Assembly (NCBI RefSeq): GCF_016834655.1
Contig: NZ_JAENHP010000022.1
Location: 1-64,000, forward strand
Reading direction: 5' to 3'
Origin: Paractinoplanes ovalisporus
GTDB lineage: Bacteria > Actinomycetota > Actinomycetes > Mycobacteriales > Micromonosporaceae
DNA: 64,000 nt
The notes beneath the pieces were generated by a model, which made no database searches, was not told the DNA's origin, and saw nothing but the letters and a program-made list of their open reading frames with translations. The position numbers and the translations under genes were made by a program. Below are positions 1 to 8,383 of this stretch, piece by piece. Every line of letters begins with the position of its first letter. Positions within the stretch are counted from its first letter, which is position 1.

Positions 1-18
1 GATCGAGCTTACCAGTTG

Positions 19-72
19 TGTACCGATCGATCCGGAAGTGCTAGCGTACTTCTGTACCGATCGGTTGGTACA
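19..72. promoter_or_regulatory. Palindromic operator upstream of the SDR gene
   Basis: Positions 53-72 hold TGTACC-N8-GGTACA, a 20-bp inverted repeat of the size bound by TetR-type repressors. The half TGTACCGATCG also occurs at 19-29, and GAAGT/ACTTC arms lie at 35-39 and 48-52. The palindrome ends 22 bp before the ATG at 95, so a bound protein would overlap the promoter or transcription start. No regulator gene lies on this side within the window; it may lie to the left. Confidence 0.55.
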
Positions 73-94
73 AAAATAGAACTGGAGAAAAAAG

Positions 95-844
95 ATGCTC
101 AAGGGGAAAACAGCCGTCGTCACCGGTAGCGGCACGCGGGGAATCGGCCGGGCCACCGCCGCGCGACTGGTGGCCGAGGGTGCGTACGTCTTCATCACCG
201 GCCGCCGCAAGGCCGAGCTGGATGAGGCGGTCGAGGCCATCGGCTCGTCGGTCACCGCGGTGCCGGGCGACATCACCGATCCGGACGACCTCGACCGGCT
301 CTACGCCGCGGTCCGCGAGCGCGGGCAGGGCCTCGACATCCTGTTCGCCAACGCCGGCACCGCGTCGTTCGCGACCCTCGACGACCTCGCCCCGGAGGAG
401 CTCGACCGGATCTTCGATGTCAACGTCAAGGGCACCTTCGCCACCGTGCAGAAGGCGTTGCCGCTGCTCAACCCGGGTGCCTCAATCATCCTGAACGCCT
501 CCACCTCGGGTGACCGGGGCGCACCGGCCTTCGGGGCCTACGCCGCGTCCAAGGCCGCCGTCCGGTCCTTCGCCCGCACCTGGGCGAACGAGCTCGCCGG
601 CCGGGGCATCCGGGTCAACGCGATCTCACCGGGGCCGGTCGACACCAGCGGCGTCGAGGAGCTGAGCGCGGCGCACGGGCAGGACCACGAGGCCGTCAAG
701 ACCGCCCTGGCCGCCTCGGTGCCGCTCGGCCGCACGGGCAGCCCGGACGAGGTCGCCCACGCCGTCGCCTTCCTGGCCTCGCCGGAGAGCAGCTTCATCG
801 TGGGAGCGAACCTCTACGTCGACGGCGGCGCGAATCAGGTCTGA
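95..844 (+). CDS. SDR family NAD(P)-dependent oxidoreductase
   Basis: A 249-residue classical short-chain dehydrogenase/reductase. The Rossmann glycine motif TGSGTRGIG is at residues 10-18, with one residue more than the usual TGxxxGIG. The FANAG motif is at 84-88, Ser136/138 precede the active site, and YAASK gives Tyr149 and Lys153. The C-terminal segment ends in YVDGGANQV, as usual for the family. The ATG at 95 follows the RBS CTGGAGAAAAAAG. The substrate cannot be told from sequence. The stop overlaps the convergent cobK stop by 10 bp. Control by a TetR-type repressor is inferred from the upstream palindrome. Confidence 0.9.
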   Translation: MLKGKTAVVTGSGTRGIGRATAARLVAEGAYVFITGRRKAELDEAVEAIGSSVTAVPGDITDPDDLDRLYAAVRERGQGLDILFANAGTASFATLDDLAPEELDRIFDVNVKGTFATVQKALPLLNPGASIILNASTSGDRGAPAFGAYAASKAAVRSFARTWANELAGRGIRVNAISPGPVDTSGVEELSAAHGQDHEAVKTALAASVPLGRTGSPDEVAHAVAFLASPESSFIVGANLYVDGGANQV

Positions 845-1551
845 CGGATCAGGGCCTCGGCCTCGGGCGCGGTGGTTGCCACCAGGGCCCCCGGAAGAGC
901 CGGGCGGTCGACCATGACAACGGGGACACCGAGCTCGCGGGCCGCCGTCAGCTTGGCGTCCGGACCGCCGCTGTCCTTGGTCACCAGCACGTCGATCCGG
1001 TGTTCGCCGATCAGGCGCCGCTCGCCGGAAAGGGTGAACGGGCCCCGGTCCAGCAGCACCTCGAGCCGCCGGGGCATGGGCGGCTCCGGCGGTTCCACCG
1101 AGCGGGCCAGGAACCACGCGTCCACCTGGGCGAACGCGCTGATTCCCTGCCGGCCGGTGGTCAGGAAGACCCGGTGGCCGAGGTGGGGGAGGAGGGCGGC
1201 GGCTCCGGCCAGGTCCCGTACGCGGTGCCACCGGTCGCCCGGCTTCTCGACCCATCCGGGCCGGCGCAGCACGATCAACGGCACCCCGGCCCGGGCCGCC
1301 GCCTCGGCCGCGTTGACGCTGATCACGGCCGCGAACGGATGGGTCGCGTCGACCAGGACGTCGATGCGCTGCTCCCGCAGATAGGCGACCAGGCCGTCCA
1401 CACCGCCGAAGCCGCCGATCCGCACCTCGCCCGCGGGCCGCCGGGGAGAGGACGTACGACCGGCCAGCGAGGTGATCACCCGCAGGTCGGTGAGCCGGTC
1501 GGCCAGGGCGCGGGCCTCGCTGGTCCCGCCGAGAACGAGGACGTGCCGCAT
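835..1551 (-). CDS. cobK: Precorrin-6A reductase
   Basis: A 238-residue protein of the CobK/CbiJ family, which reduces precorrin-6A to precorrin-6B with NADPH in cobalamin corrin-ring synthesis. The N-terminus MRHVLVLGGTSEARALADRL is the family dinucleotide-binding start. Internal DATHPFA and the C-terminal LVTKDSGG motif are also typical. It is the last gene of a leftward cobL-cobM-cobK set and starts only 5 bp after the cobM stop. Cytoplasmic. The stop overlaps that of the convergent SDR gene. Confidence 0.92.
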   Translation of the reverse strand: MRHVLVLGGTSEARALADRLTDLRVITSLAGRTSSPRRPAGEVRIGGFGGVDGLVAYLREQRIDVLVDATHPFAAVISVNAAEAAARAGVPLIVLRRPGWVEKPGDRWHRVRDLAGAAALLPHLGHRVFLTTGRQGISAFAQVDAWFLARSVEPPEPPMPRRLEVLLDRGPFTLSGERRLIGEHRIDVLVTKDSGGPDAKLTAARELGVPVVMVDRPALPGALVATTAPEAEALIRQT

Positions 1552-1556
1552 GACGG

Positions 1557-2306
1557 TCAGGAGCCGGGGCGGCTGCGGGCGGCGGAATAGAGGTGGCTGT
1601 CGGGGAACTGGACCGCGGTCAGGGCCGGCCCGACCACGATGATCGCCGTACGCCGGATGCCGGCCGCGCTGACCTGCCCGGCGATGTCACCCAGGGTGCC
1701 GCGCAGGATCACCTCGTCGGGGCGGCTGGCCCGCGCCACCACGGCCACCGGGCAGTCCGCGCCATAGGCCGGGATCAGCTCGGCCGCCACCGCCTCCATC
1801 CGCTGGACGGCCAGGTGCAGCACCATCGTCGAGCGGCTGGCGGCCAGGGTGGTCAGGTCTTCGCCCTCGGGCATGGCGGTGGCCCGTTCGGCGGTCCGGG
1901 TCAGGATCACCGTCTGGGCCACGCCGGGGACCGTGAACTCGCGCGCCAGCGAGGCGGCCGCGGCGGCAAAGGAGGGGACACCGGGGGTGACGTCGTACGG
2001 GATTCCGGCCGCGTCGAGGCGGCGCATCTGCTCGGCCACGGCGCTGAAGACCGACGGGTCGCCCGAGTGCAGGCGGGCCACGTCATGCCCGGCCTCGTGG
2101 GCCGCGGTCATCTCGGCGATGATCTCGTCGAGGGTCAGCTCCCAGGTGTCGACCTGACGGCAGCCGGGCGGGCACGATTCCAGCAGCTCGACCGGCACCA
2201 GACTGCCCGCATAGAGGCAGACAGGAGAAGAGCCGATCAACTGCTTTCCCCGTACGGTGATCAGGTCGGCCGCACCCGGCCCGGCGCCGATGAAATGCAC
2301 CGTCAC
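1557..2306 (-). CDS. cobM: Precorrin-4 C11-methyltransferase
   Basis: A SAM-dependent uroporphyrin-III C/precorrin methyltransferase (CobM/CbiF). It begins with VTVHFIGAGPGAADLITVRG and carries CLYAGSLVP and the substrate-loop residues HSGDPS. I chose the GTG at 2306 because it overlaps the cobL stop in a GTGA, which implies translational coupling, and because homology starts exactly there. The longer open frame to 2747 is a shadow of cobL. 249 residues, normal for the family. It methylates C-11 of precorrin-4 to give precorrin-5. An in-frame ATG at 2348 is a less likely start. Confidence 0.93.
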   Translation of the reverse strand: MTVHFIGAGPGAADLITVRGKQLIGSSPVCLYAGSLVPVELLESCPPGCRQVDTWELTLDEIIAEMTAAHEAGHDVARLHSGDPSVFSAVAEQMRRLDAAGIPYDVTPGVPSFAAAAASLAREFTVPGVAQTVILTRTAERATAMPEGEDLTTLAASRSTMVLHLAVQRMEAVAAELIPAYGADCPVAVVARASRPDEVILRGTLGDIAGQVSAAGIRRTAIIVVGPALTAVQFPDSHLYSAARSRPGS

Positions 2307-3511
2307 GGTGTCACCGACCAGATCGTCACCGGCATCATGGGTCTCCATCCCGTGAAGCCGCCCACCGGTGAGCCCCGGCTCACCGACAGGCGGGTCAGTT
2401 CCCCGCCCAGCTTGGCGTAGGCGGCCGCCAGCGTGGCCTCGGACTCCAGCGTCACCGCGCTCGCGACCAGGCGGCCGCCCGGGCGCAGCGCGGCCAGGCC
2501 CGCTTCCAGCACACCCTCGCCGGTCAGGCCGCCGCCGATGAACACCGCGTCGGGCGTGGGCAGGCCGGCCAGGGCCGCCGGCGCGTGGCCGGTCACCGTC
2601 TGCAACCCGGGGACACCGAGCGTGGCGGCGTTGGCCCGGATCGTGGCCACGCGGGCGGCCGACGACTCGACGGCGACGGCCCGGCACGAGGGGTGGCTGC
2701 GCATCCACTCGATGCCGATCGAACCCGACCCGGCGCCGACGTCCCACAGCAGCTCGCCGGGCACGGGCGCCAGCACGGCCAGGGTCACGGCCCGCACCTC
2801 ACGCTTGGTGAGCTGCCCGTCCGTCTCGTACGCGGAATCGGGCAGCCCGGGCACGACCGAGACCGACGGGCCGGGGCCGCAGTCGACGGCGATCACGTTG
2901 AGCGGGTCGCCGGGCGGGTGCTCCCACGAGCCGGCCGGAGCCGAGAAGATCCGTTCGGCGGGGCCGCCCAGCTGCTCCAGCACCGTGAGCTCGGCCGACT
3001 CGAAACCCGCGGCGGCCACCAGCGACGCCACGGCAGCGGGGGTGGCGGCGTCGCGGGCGAGCACCAGCAGGCGACGGCCGGGGTTCAGAGACTTCCGTAC
3101 GGTGGCCGGGTCGGCGGTGACCAGGCTCAGCACCTCGGTCGTGGCGAGCGGCCAGCCCAACCGGGCGGCGGCCAGCGCGGCGGACGACGGGTGGGGCAGC
3201 ACCCGTACGCGGGAAGCCCCGATCAGACGCACGAGCGTGGCGCCGATGCCGTGGAACATCGGATCGCCGCTGGCCAGCACAGACAGCCCGGCCGCGGCGT
3301 GCTCCTCGACGAGATCGCCCAGCGCCGGGAGCAGCGGAGACGGCAACGGGACACGGCGGGCCGTCACCGAGGGCGGCAGAAGCGACAAATGCCGCGGACC
3401 ACCGATGATGACGCCGCTGGAGGCGAGCGTGCTCACCGCCGTACGGGAAAGGTCCTCCCACCCGCCGGCGCCGATGCCGACCACCGTGACCAGGTCGGGT
3501 TCGGCGCTCAT
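2303..3511 (-). CDS. cobL: Precorrin-6Y C5,15-methyltransferase (decarboxylating), CbiE-CbiT fusion
   Basis: A 402-residue bifunctional enzyme. Residues ~1-200 are a CbiE-type tetrapyrrole methylase (VVGIGAGGWEDLS near the start, SGDPMFHGIG). Residues ~225-402 are a CbiT-type Rossmann methyltransferase with the SAM-binding LLWDVGAGSGSIGIEW. It methylates C-5 and C-15 and removes the C-12 acetate in aerobic cobalamin synthesis. It is the first gene of the cobL-cobM-cobK set seen here; other cob genes must lie elsewhere. The 164 bp between it and the divergent flavoprotein gene should hold both promoters. I recognise no cobalamin riboswitch there. Confidence 0.93.
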   Translation of the reverse strand: MSAEPDLVTVVGIGAGGWEDLSRTAVSTLASSGVIIGGPRHLSLLPPSVTARRVPLPSPLLPALGDLVEEHAAAGLSVLASGDPMFHGIGATLVRLIGASRVRVLPHPSSAALAAARLGWPLATTEVLSLVTADPATVRKSLNPGRRLLVLARDAATPAAVASLVAAAGFESAELTVLEQLGGPAERIFSAPAGSWEHPPGDPLNVIAVDCGPGPSVSVVPGLPDSAYETDGQLTKREVRAVTLAVLAPVPGELLWDVGAGSGSIGIEWMRSHPSCRAVAVESSAARVATIRANAATLGVPGLQTVTGHAPAALAGLPTPDAVFIGGGLTGEGVLEAGLAALRPGGRLVASAVTLESEATLAAAYAKLGGELTRLSVSRGSPVGGFTGWRPMMPVTIWSVTP

Positions 3512-3675
3512 AGGCCGAACCTATCGGAGCCGGTGGCCGCGAGAATTTCCGCATCCGGTTGAGCGAAGGCGGCGCCGGGTGCGTACAACAGCCCGACGGC
3601 TCCCCGAGACCGGGTCGTCACGTCCGCCGCAGGGGGTGGCAGACGCCCAAGACGACCGCTGAACGGGTGAGGATC

Positions 3676-5319
3676 ATGGCGCAAGGGCCGCCGACGTTCC
3701 AGACCTTTCAAGATCAGCGCTACTCGCCGGACGAGGACGCGCAATACTTCGCCGACCTGCGCGCCACGCCTCAGGACGACCGGGGCGCCGACCCCTGGGG
3801 TGAGCAGGACGACGACCGCCGCCTCTCCGACGGCTGGGGCGTGCGCGAGGTCGACGAGGCCCGTGATCCCTGGCCCGACGACCCGTACCGCGACGACCCG
3901 TACCGCCGCAGCGACATCCTGGTCGAGTCGAACACCGACCCGACCGGCTGGAAGGCCTCGGGCCCGGCCCAGCCGCCGATCCCCGACGACCGCCCGCCGG
4001 CCGAGGCCATCTCGGGCAACCGGCTGCTCACGGTCCTGCTGTTCTTCGCGGGCCTGGCCACCAGTGTCTCGCTCTGGCTGTTCGAGACCCAGTCCGGCGA
4101 GATCAGCGACACCGCGTCCCTCATGCTGGCCGCCGGTCGCATCACCGGCCTGATCGGCGGTTACATCCTGTTCATCCAGCTGCTCATGATGAGCCGGGTC
4201 AGCTGGCTCGAGGAGTGGGTGGGCGCCCGCGACCTGCTGCGCTGGCACCGCTGGCTCGGCACCTCGCTCTGCGTCTTCGTGCTGGCCCACGTCGTGTTCA
4301 TCGTCTACGGCTACGCGCTCACCGCCGAGACCGGCGTCGTCGAGCAGGGCTGGACGATCATCACCACGCTGCCCGAGATGCTGAGCGCCAGCGCCGCCAC
4401 GATCATCCTGGTGGTGATCAGCCTGATCTCGATGCGGGCGGCAAGGACCAGGCTTCCGTACGAGTTGTGGCACCTGATCCACCTCACCGGCTACCTCGTG
4501 CTGCTGCTCGGCTACGGCCACCAGGTCGCCACCGGCGCCAACCTCAGCGGCAAGTTCGCCTCGATCTTCTGGCCCGCCCTGACCGCGCTGGTCATCTCGG
4601 CCCTGGTCTGGGGCCGCCTGATCGAGCCGCTGTGGCTCAACATGCGACACCGCTTCGAGGTGGCCGAGGTCGTCTCCGAGGGCGGCAACACGTTCTCGAT
4701 CTACATCGACGGCAAGAACCTGGAGAAGCTGCCCGCCCAGGCCGGCCAGTTCATGCGGTGGCGGTTCCTGACCCGCAACGGCTGGTGGCAGTCGCACCCG
4801 TTCTCGCTCTCGGCCGCGCCCAACTCGCAGTGGCTGCGGCTCACGGTGACCGCGGTCGGCGGCCACACCCGCAAGCTGGCCTCGATGAAGGCGGGCACGC
4901 CGGTCTGGGCCGAGGGCCCGTTCGGGGTGTTCACCGCCCAGCGCCGCACCCGCCGCCGGGCCCTGCTGATCGCCGGCGGCAGCGGCATCGCGCCGATCCG
5001 GGCCCTGCTCGAAGACATGCCGCCGGACACGATCGTCATCTACCGGGCCAGCCGCCCCGACGAGCTGGTCTTCCGCGGCGAGCTGGAAGACCTGGCCGAA
5101 CAGCGCGACGCCTGGGTGCGCTACATCGTCGGCGGCCGCAACGACCCCGGCCCGCGCCGGCTGTTCACGCCCGAGGGGCTGCTCGGCCTGGTACCTGACG
5201 TGACCCGCCGCGACGTCTACCTGTGCGGTCCGCCCGGTCTCGTCGAGGCCGCGGTGGGGACGTTGCGTGACCTCGACGTCCCGGACAGCCAGCTGCACCT
5301 CGACCCGTTCGAGTTCTGA
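3676..5319 (+). CDS. Ferric-reductase-like membrane flavoprotein
   Basis: A 547-residue protein. Residues 1-110 are acidic and disordered. About five membrane helices follow (roughly 115-135, 150-172, 195-215, 235-255, 268-283 and 298-315) with candidate haem histidines H191, H205, H267 and H282. After these comes a ferredoxin-NADP-reductase unit: flavin motif SHPFSLSA (373-380), nucleotide motif LLIAGGSGIAP (430-440) and CGPPG near 520. It should pass electrons from cytosolic NAD(P)H through FAD and haem to the outer membrane face. The ATG at 3676 was chosen since the frame upstream (from 3559) has no family similarity. The FMN-binding protein and ApbE follow on the same strand, so the likely acceptor is the covalent FMN of the next gene product. 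Confidence 0.87.
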   Translation: MAQGPPTFQTFQDQRYSPDEDAQYFADLRATPQDDRGADPWGEQDDDRRLSDGWGVREVDEARDPWPDDPYRDDPYRRSDILVESNTDPTGWKASGPAQPPIPDDRPPAEAISGNRLLTVLLFFAGLATSVSLWLFETQSGEISDTASLMLAAGRITGLIGGYILFIQLLMMSRVSWLEEWVGARDLLRWHRWLGTSLCVFVLAHVVFIVYGYALTAETGVVEQGWTIITTLPEMLSASAATIILVVISLISMRAARTRLPYELWHLIHLTGYLVLLLGYGHQVATGANLSGKFASIFWPALTALVISALVWGRLIEPLWLNMRHRFEVAEVVSEGGNTFSIYIDGKNLEKLPAQAGQFMRWRFLTRNGWWQSHPFSLSAAPNSQWLRLTVTAVGGHTRKLASMKAGTPVWAEGPFGVFTAQRRTRRRALLIAGGSGIAPIRALLEDMPPDTIVIYRASRPDELVFRGELEDLAEQRDAWVRYIVGGRNDPGPRRLFTPEGLLGLVPDVTRRDVYLCGPPGLVEAAVGTLRDLDVPDSQLHLDPFEF

Positions 5320-5341
5320 GAAGACACGAGGAGTTCTCGAC

Positions 5342-5842
5342 ATGCGACGCAGTACCGCAGCAGCCGTCGGCACCCTGACCGGCGCCGCCCTGATCATCGG
5401 GGTGCGACTGAGCGTGACGCCGCCCGAGGCTCCCGTCGCCCAGGCGCCGGTCGCCGACCTGCAGGACAGCTCTCCGGCGCCGGCCAAGAAGCCGACGACG
5501 AAGCCGGCCGCCAACGGCGAGGGCGCGAAGGAGGAGGAGAAGGCGCCCGAGAAGGCCAAGACCGGCTTCAAGGACGGCGTCTTCAAGGGGAACGCGGCGG
5601 CCAACCCGTACGGGAAAATCCAGGTCACCATCAAGGTCGAGGGTGGCGAGATCACGGGTGCGGACGCCACCTATCCCACCGCCAACGACAGCGGGACGAT
5701 CAATCCGCCGGCCATCGCGACCCTCAAGCAGTCGACCCTGGGCGCCACGAGCGCCGACGTCGCGGCCGTCTCCGGGGCCACTTACACCAGTGAGTCCTAT
5801 GTCAAGTCACTGCAGGCAGCGCTGGACGCCGCAAAGGCGTAG
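5342..5842 (+). CDS. Extracytoplasmic FMN-binding domain protein with flavinylation motif
   Basis: A 166-residue protein with an N-terminal membrane anchor or signal (residues ~5-25), then a Pro/Ala/Lys/Glu-rich linker (30-75) and an FMN-binding domain (76-166). VSGATYTSESY gives SGAT at 144-147; in this family the Thr (here Thr147) receives FMN through a phosphoester bond made by ApbE. The start at 5342 follows GAGGAG and lies 22 bp after the flavoprotein stop; the ApbE gene begins 11 bp after its stop. Inference: a small periplasmic-side flavin carrier that takes electrons from the ferric-reductase-like protein. Confidence 0.9.
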   Translation: MRRSTAAAVGTLTGAALIIGVRLSVTPPEAPVAQAPVADLQDSSPAPAKKPTTKPAANGEGAKEEEKAPEKAKTGFKDGVFKGNAAANPYGKIQVTIKVEGGEITGADATYPTANDSGTINPPAIATLKQSTLGATSADVAAVSGATYTSESYVKSLQAALDAAKA

Positions 5843-5853
5843 GGTCACGCTCT

Positions 5854-6603
5854 GTGCGCCATGTCGAACATGTGATGGGTACGACGGTCAGCATCGAACT
5901 GGCCGACGACCGGCCGGAGGAGGAGCTCCGTCGGCTCATCGCGGGCGTGTGTGACTGGCTGCACGAGGTCGACGCGCGGTTCAGCACCTACAAGGCGGAC
6001 AGCGAGGTGTCCCGGCTGGCGCGCGGCGAGCTGCGGATCGACGACTGCTCGGCCGACCTGCGGCACGTCCTCAAGATGTGCGCCGACCTGTGGCGCGACA
6101 CCGACGGTTACTTCGACGCGTACGCCGGGGGCTCGCTCGACCCGTCCGGTTACGTGAAGGGCTGGTCGGTCGAGGTGGCCTCGGCCCGGCTGGCCGACGC
6201 CGGGTCGCACGACCACTACATCAACGCGGGCGGCGACATCCGCATGCGCGGCCGGCATCCGGAGGGCGGCCCGTGGCGGGTCGGCATCCGGCACCCGTGG
6301 GAGGCCGACAAGGTCAGCTGGGTGCTCGCGCTCAACGACGGCGCGGTGGCGACCTCGGGCACCTACGAGCGGGGCGATCACGTGATCAATCCGCGGACCG
6401 GGCAGCCGGCCCGTGGGTTGCGCTCGGTGACCGTGGTCGGGCCCGATCTGTCGGTGGCCGACGCTTATGCCACGGCGGCGCTCGCGATGGGGGAGGCCGG
6501 GATCGCCTGGCTCGCCAAGCGGGCGGCCGATGGTTACGACTCCGCTGTGGTGACGGATGACGGGCGGGCGTTCAGCTCGGCGAATCTCCCCGCGGCCGTC
6601 TGA
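5854..6603 (+). CDS. apbE: FAD:protein FMN transferase
   Basis: A 249-residue ApbE-family protein that transfers FMN from FAD to a Ser/Thr of target proteins. Visible motifs are MGTTVSIEL (8-16), RFSTYKADSEVSRL (42-55), the conserved NAGGDIRMRG (124-133), TSGTYERGDHVINPRTG (168-184) and the metal-site region VADAYATAAL (201-210). It is shorter than secreted Gram-negative ApbE and lacks an obvious signal peptide. The GTG at 5854 starts the homology. Its likely substrate is the SGAT-bearing protein just upstream. Confidence 0.93.
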   Translation: MRHVEHVMGTTVSIELADDRPEEELRRLIAGVCDWLHEVDARFSTYKADSEVSRLARGELRIDDCSADLRHVLKMCADLWRDTDGYFDAYAGGSLDPSGYVKGWSVEVASARLADAGSHDHYINAGGDIRMRGRHPEGGPWRVGIRHPWEADKVSWVLALNDGAVATSGTYERGDHVINPRTGQPARGLRSVTVVGPDLSVADAYATAALAMGEAGIAWLAKRAADGYDSAVVTDDGRAFSSANLPAAV

Positions 6604-6604
6604 T

Positions 6605-6651
6605 ACCGCCCAGTTTATATGGGCATTTTCCTCATCCCCAGCCTGGGCGGT
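6605..6651. terminator. Inverted repeat after apbE
   Basis: ACCGCCCAG (6605-6613) pairs with CTGGGCGGT (6643-6651), nine perfect pairs around a 29-base loop, directly after the apbE stop. No U-tract follows, as is common in high-GC actinomycetes. A third copy of CTGGGCGG lies near 6687. Confidence 0.4.
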
Positions 6652-6706
6652 CCGTCCGTGCGGTTATCCACAAGCGGGTGAAACTGGGCGGCGTTCATCG
6701 ACTCCC

Positions 6707-8383
6707 ATGAGGCAGCATGGCGACGTGGACTTACGGGGACCGGCGCGCTTTCTCTGGTGGTTGGGCAGATCGAACAAGGGCCGAGTGGGGATGGGAGCCC
6801 TCTTCGGGTCGCTGTGGTTCCTCAGCCTGGCGACCACGCCCTGGCTGCTCTCACAGGCCATCGACCACGGGCTCGCGCCGCACGAACCCCGTACGCTGAT
6901 CGCCTGGGCCGCCGCCGTGCTGATCGTCGGCGCGGCCAGTGCCGGGCTCGGCATCATGCGCCACCGCAGCATGACGAGGCTGCGCATGGCGGCCGCGCTG
7001 CAGACGGCCGACCTGGTCATGTCGCACGCCACCCGGCTCGGATCGGCGCTGCCCCGCCGCATCACCGCGGGCGAGGTCGTCACCATCGGCATCTCCGACG
7101 TGTGGACGATCGGCCGCGCGATGAACGTGGGCGGCGTCGGTGTCGCCTCCACGCTGGCCATCTCGGTGGTGGCGACCATCCTCTTCCAGACCTCGCACAT
7201 GCTGGCCGCCGTCGTGCTGATCGGCGTGCCGGTTCTCGCCGTCTTCGTCGGCCCGCTGTTGCAGCGCGGGCAGAAGGCCGGCCTGGTCTATCGCGAGCAG
7301 CAGGGGGAGCTCAACACCCGCCTGGTCGACGTGCTCGGCGGCCTGCGCATCCTCAACGGGCTCGGCGGCAAGCAGACACACCTTTCCCGGTACGACGACC
7401 AGTCCGCGCGACTGCGTGACCAGGGATATCGCGTCGGTGGCCCGTTCAGCTGGATCGGCGCGCTCGGCGACGGGCTCCCGGTCGTGTTCCTGGCCGTGGT
7501 CGTCTGGCTGGCGGCCCGGCTCGCGGTCTCCGGTGAGCTGACCGTCGGCGAGCTGGTGGCCGTCTACGGCTACACGGCCATGCTGGTCATCCCGGTCAAC
7601 GTGCTGATCTTCTGCTCGTTCGACGTCACCCGCGGGCTGGTCGCGGCCCGCCGCGTGGTCGACTTCCTGCGCCTGCCCGCCGACGACCCGTCCGGCGTGC
7701 CCGGCCCTCCGCATCCGGCCGTGCTGCGCGACCCGGAATCCGGTGTGGTCGCCGAACCGGGCCGCCTGACCGCCCTGGCCGGCTCCCGTCCGGCCGACGC
7801 GGCCGAGGTGATCGACCGGCTCGGTGGTTACGGCGAGACTGCCGTGACCTGGGGCGACATCCCGCTCGCGGAGGTCGCCCAGCCCGAGGTCCGGGCCCGT
7901 CTCCTGGTGGCGCAGCCCGGCGCCGACCTGTTCGCGGGCGAGCTGCGCGACGTGGTGGCCGGCCGGGACGACGCCGACGACGAGCGGGTCCGCGGCGCGA
8001 TCACCACCGCCGTCGCCCACGACGTGGCGTCCAGCCTCGACCGGCCGATCGAGTGGTCCGGCCGCAACATCTCCGGCGGTCAGCGCCAGCGCGTCCGCCT
8101 GGCCCGGGCCGTGCACGCCGACCCCGAGATGCTGCTCGCGGCCGAACCCACCTCGGCCGTCGACGCGCACACCGAGGCCGCCATCGCCGAACGCCTCACC
8201 GCCGCCCGGCGGGGCCGCGGCACGGTCGTCGCCACCACCTCGCCGGTGATGCTCGACCAAGCCGACGTCGTGCACTACCTGGTCGACGGCCGGGTCGCCG
8301 CCACCGGCACGCACCGGTCGCTGCTCCTGGAGAACCCGGGCTATCGCGCTCTCGTGTCGCGCGTCTTCGGGGAGGACGCGTGA
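6707..8383 (+). CDS. ABC half-transporter, exporter fold, degenerate ATP-binding domain
   Basis: A 558-residue half-transporter with a six-helix ABC transmembrane domain (~1-310) and a C-terminal nucleotide-binding domain. The C-loop ISGGQRQRVRLAR is intact. The Walker A region reads LTALAGSRPADAAEV, with no GxxGxGKS and no lysine. Walker B is MLLAAEPTSAVD, so the usual Asp is Ala. It therefore supplies a normal signature to its partner but cannot bind ATP normally itself. The partner gene at 8380 overlaps by GTGA, so a heterodimer is likely. The ATG at 6707 was chosen; homology does not extend upstream. Substrate unknown. Confidence 0.85.
   Translation: MRQHGDVDLRGPARFLWWLGRSNKGRVGMGALFGSLWFLSLATTPWLLSQAIDHGLAPHEPRTLIAWAAAVLIVGAASAGLGIMRHRSMTRLRMAAALQTADLVMSHATRLGSALPRRITAGEVVTIGISDVWTIGRAMNVGGVGVASTLAISVVATILFQTSHMLAAVVLIGVPVLAVFVGPLLQRGQKAGLVYREQQGELNTRLVDVLGGLRILNGLGGKQTHLSRYDDQSARLRDQGYRVGGPFSWIGALGDGLPVVFLAVVVWLAARLAVSGELTVGELVAVYGYTAMLVIPVNVLIFCSFDVTRGLVAARRVVDFLRLPADDPSGVPGPPHPAVLRDPESGVVAEPGRLTALAGSRPADAAEVIDRLGGYGETAVTWGDIPLAEVAQPEVRARLLVAQPGADLFAGELRDVVAGRDDADDERVRGAITTAVAHDVASSLDRPIEWSGRNISGGQRQRVRLARAVHADPEMLLAAEPTSAVDAHTEAAIAERLTAARRGRGTVVATTSPVMLDQADVVHYLVDGRVAATGTHRSLLLENPGYRALVSRVFGEDA

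Noticed and set aside
3512-3675. Cobalamin riboswitch before cobL
   Set aside because: The interval is only 164 bp and I could not see a B12-box or the expected stems.
3508-5670. A 720-codon open frame on the minus strand
   Set aside because: Antisense to the ferric-reductase-like gene, which has clear motifs; the antisense product is low-complexity.
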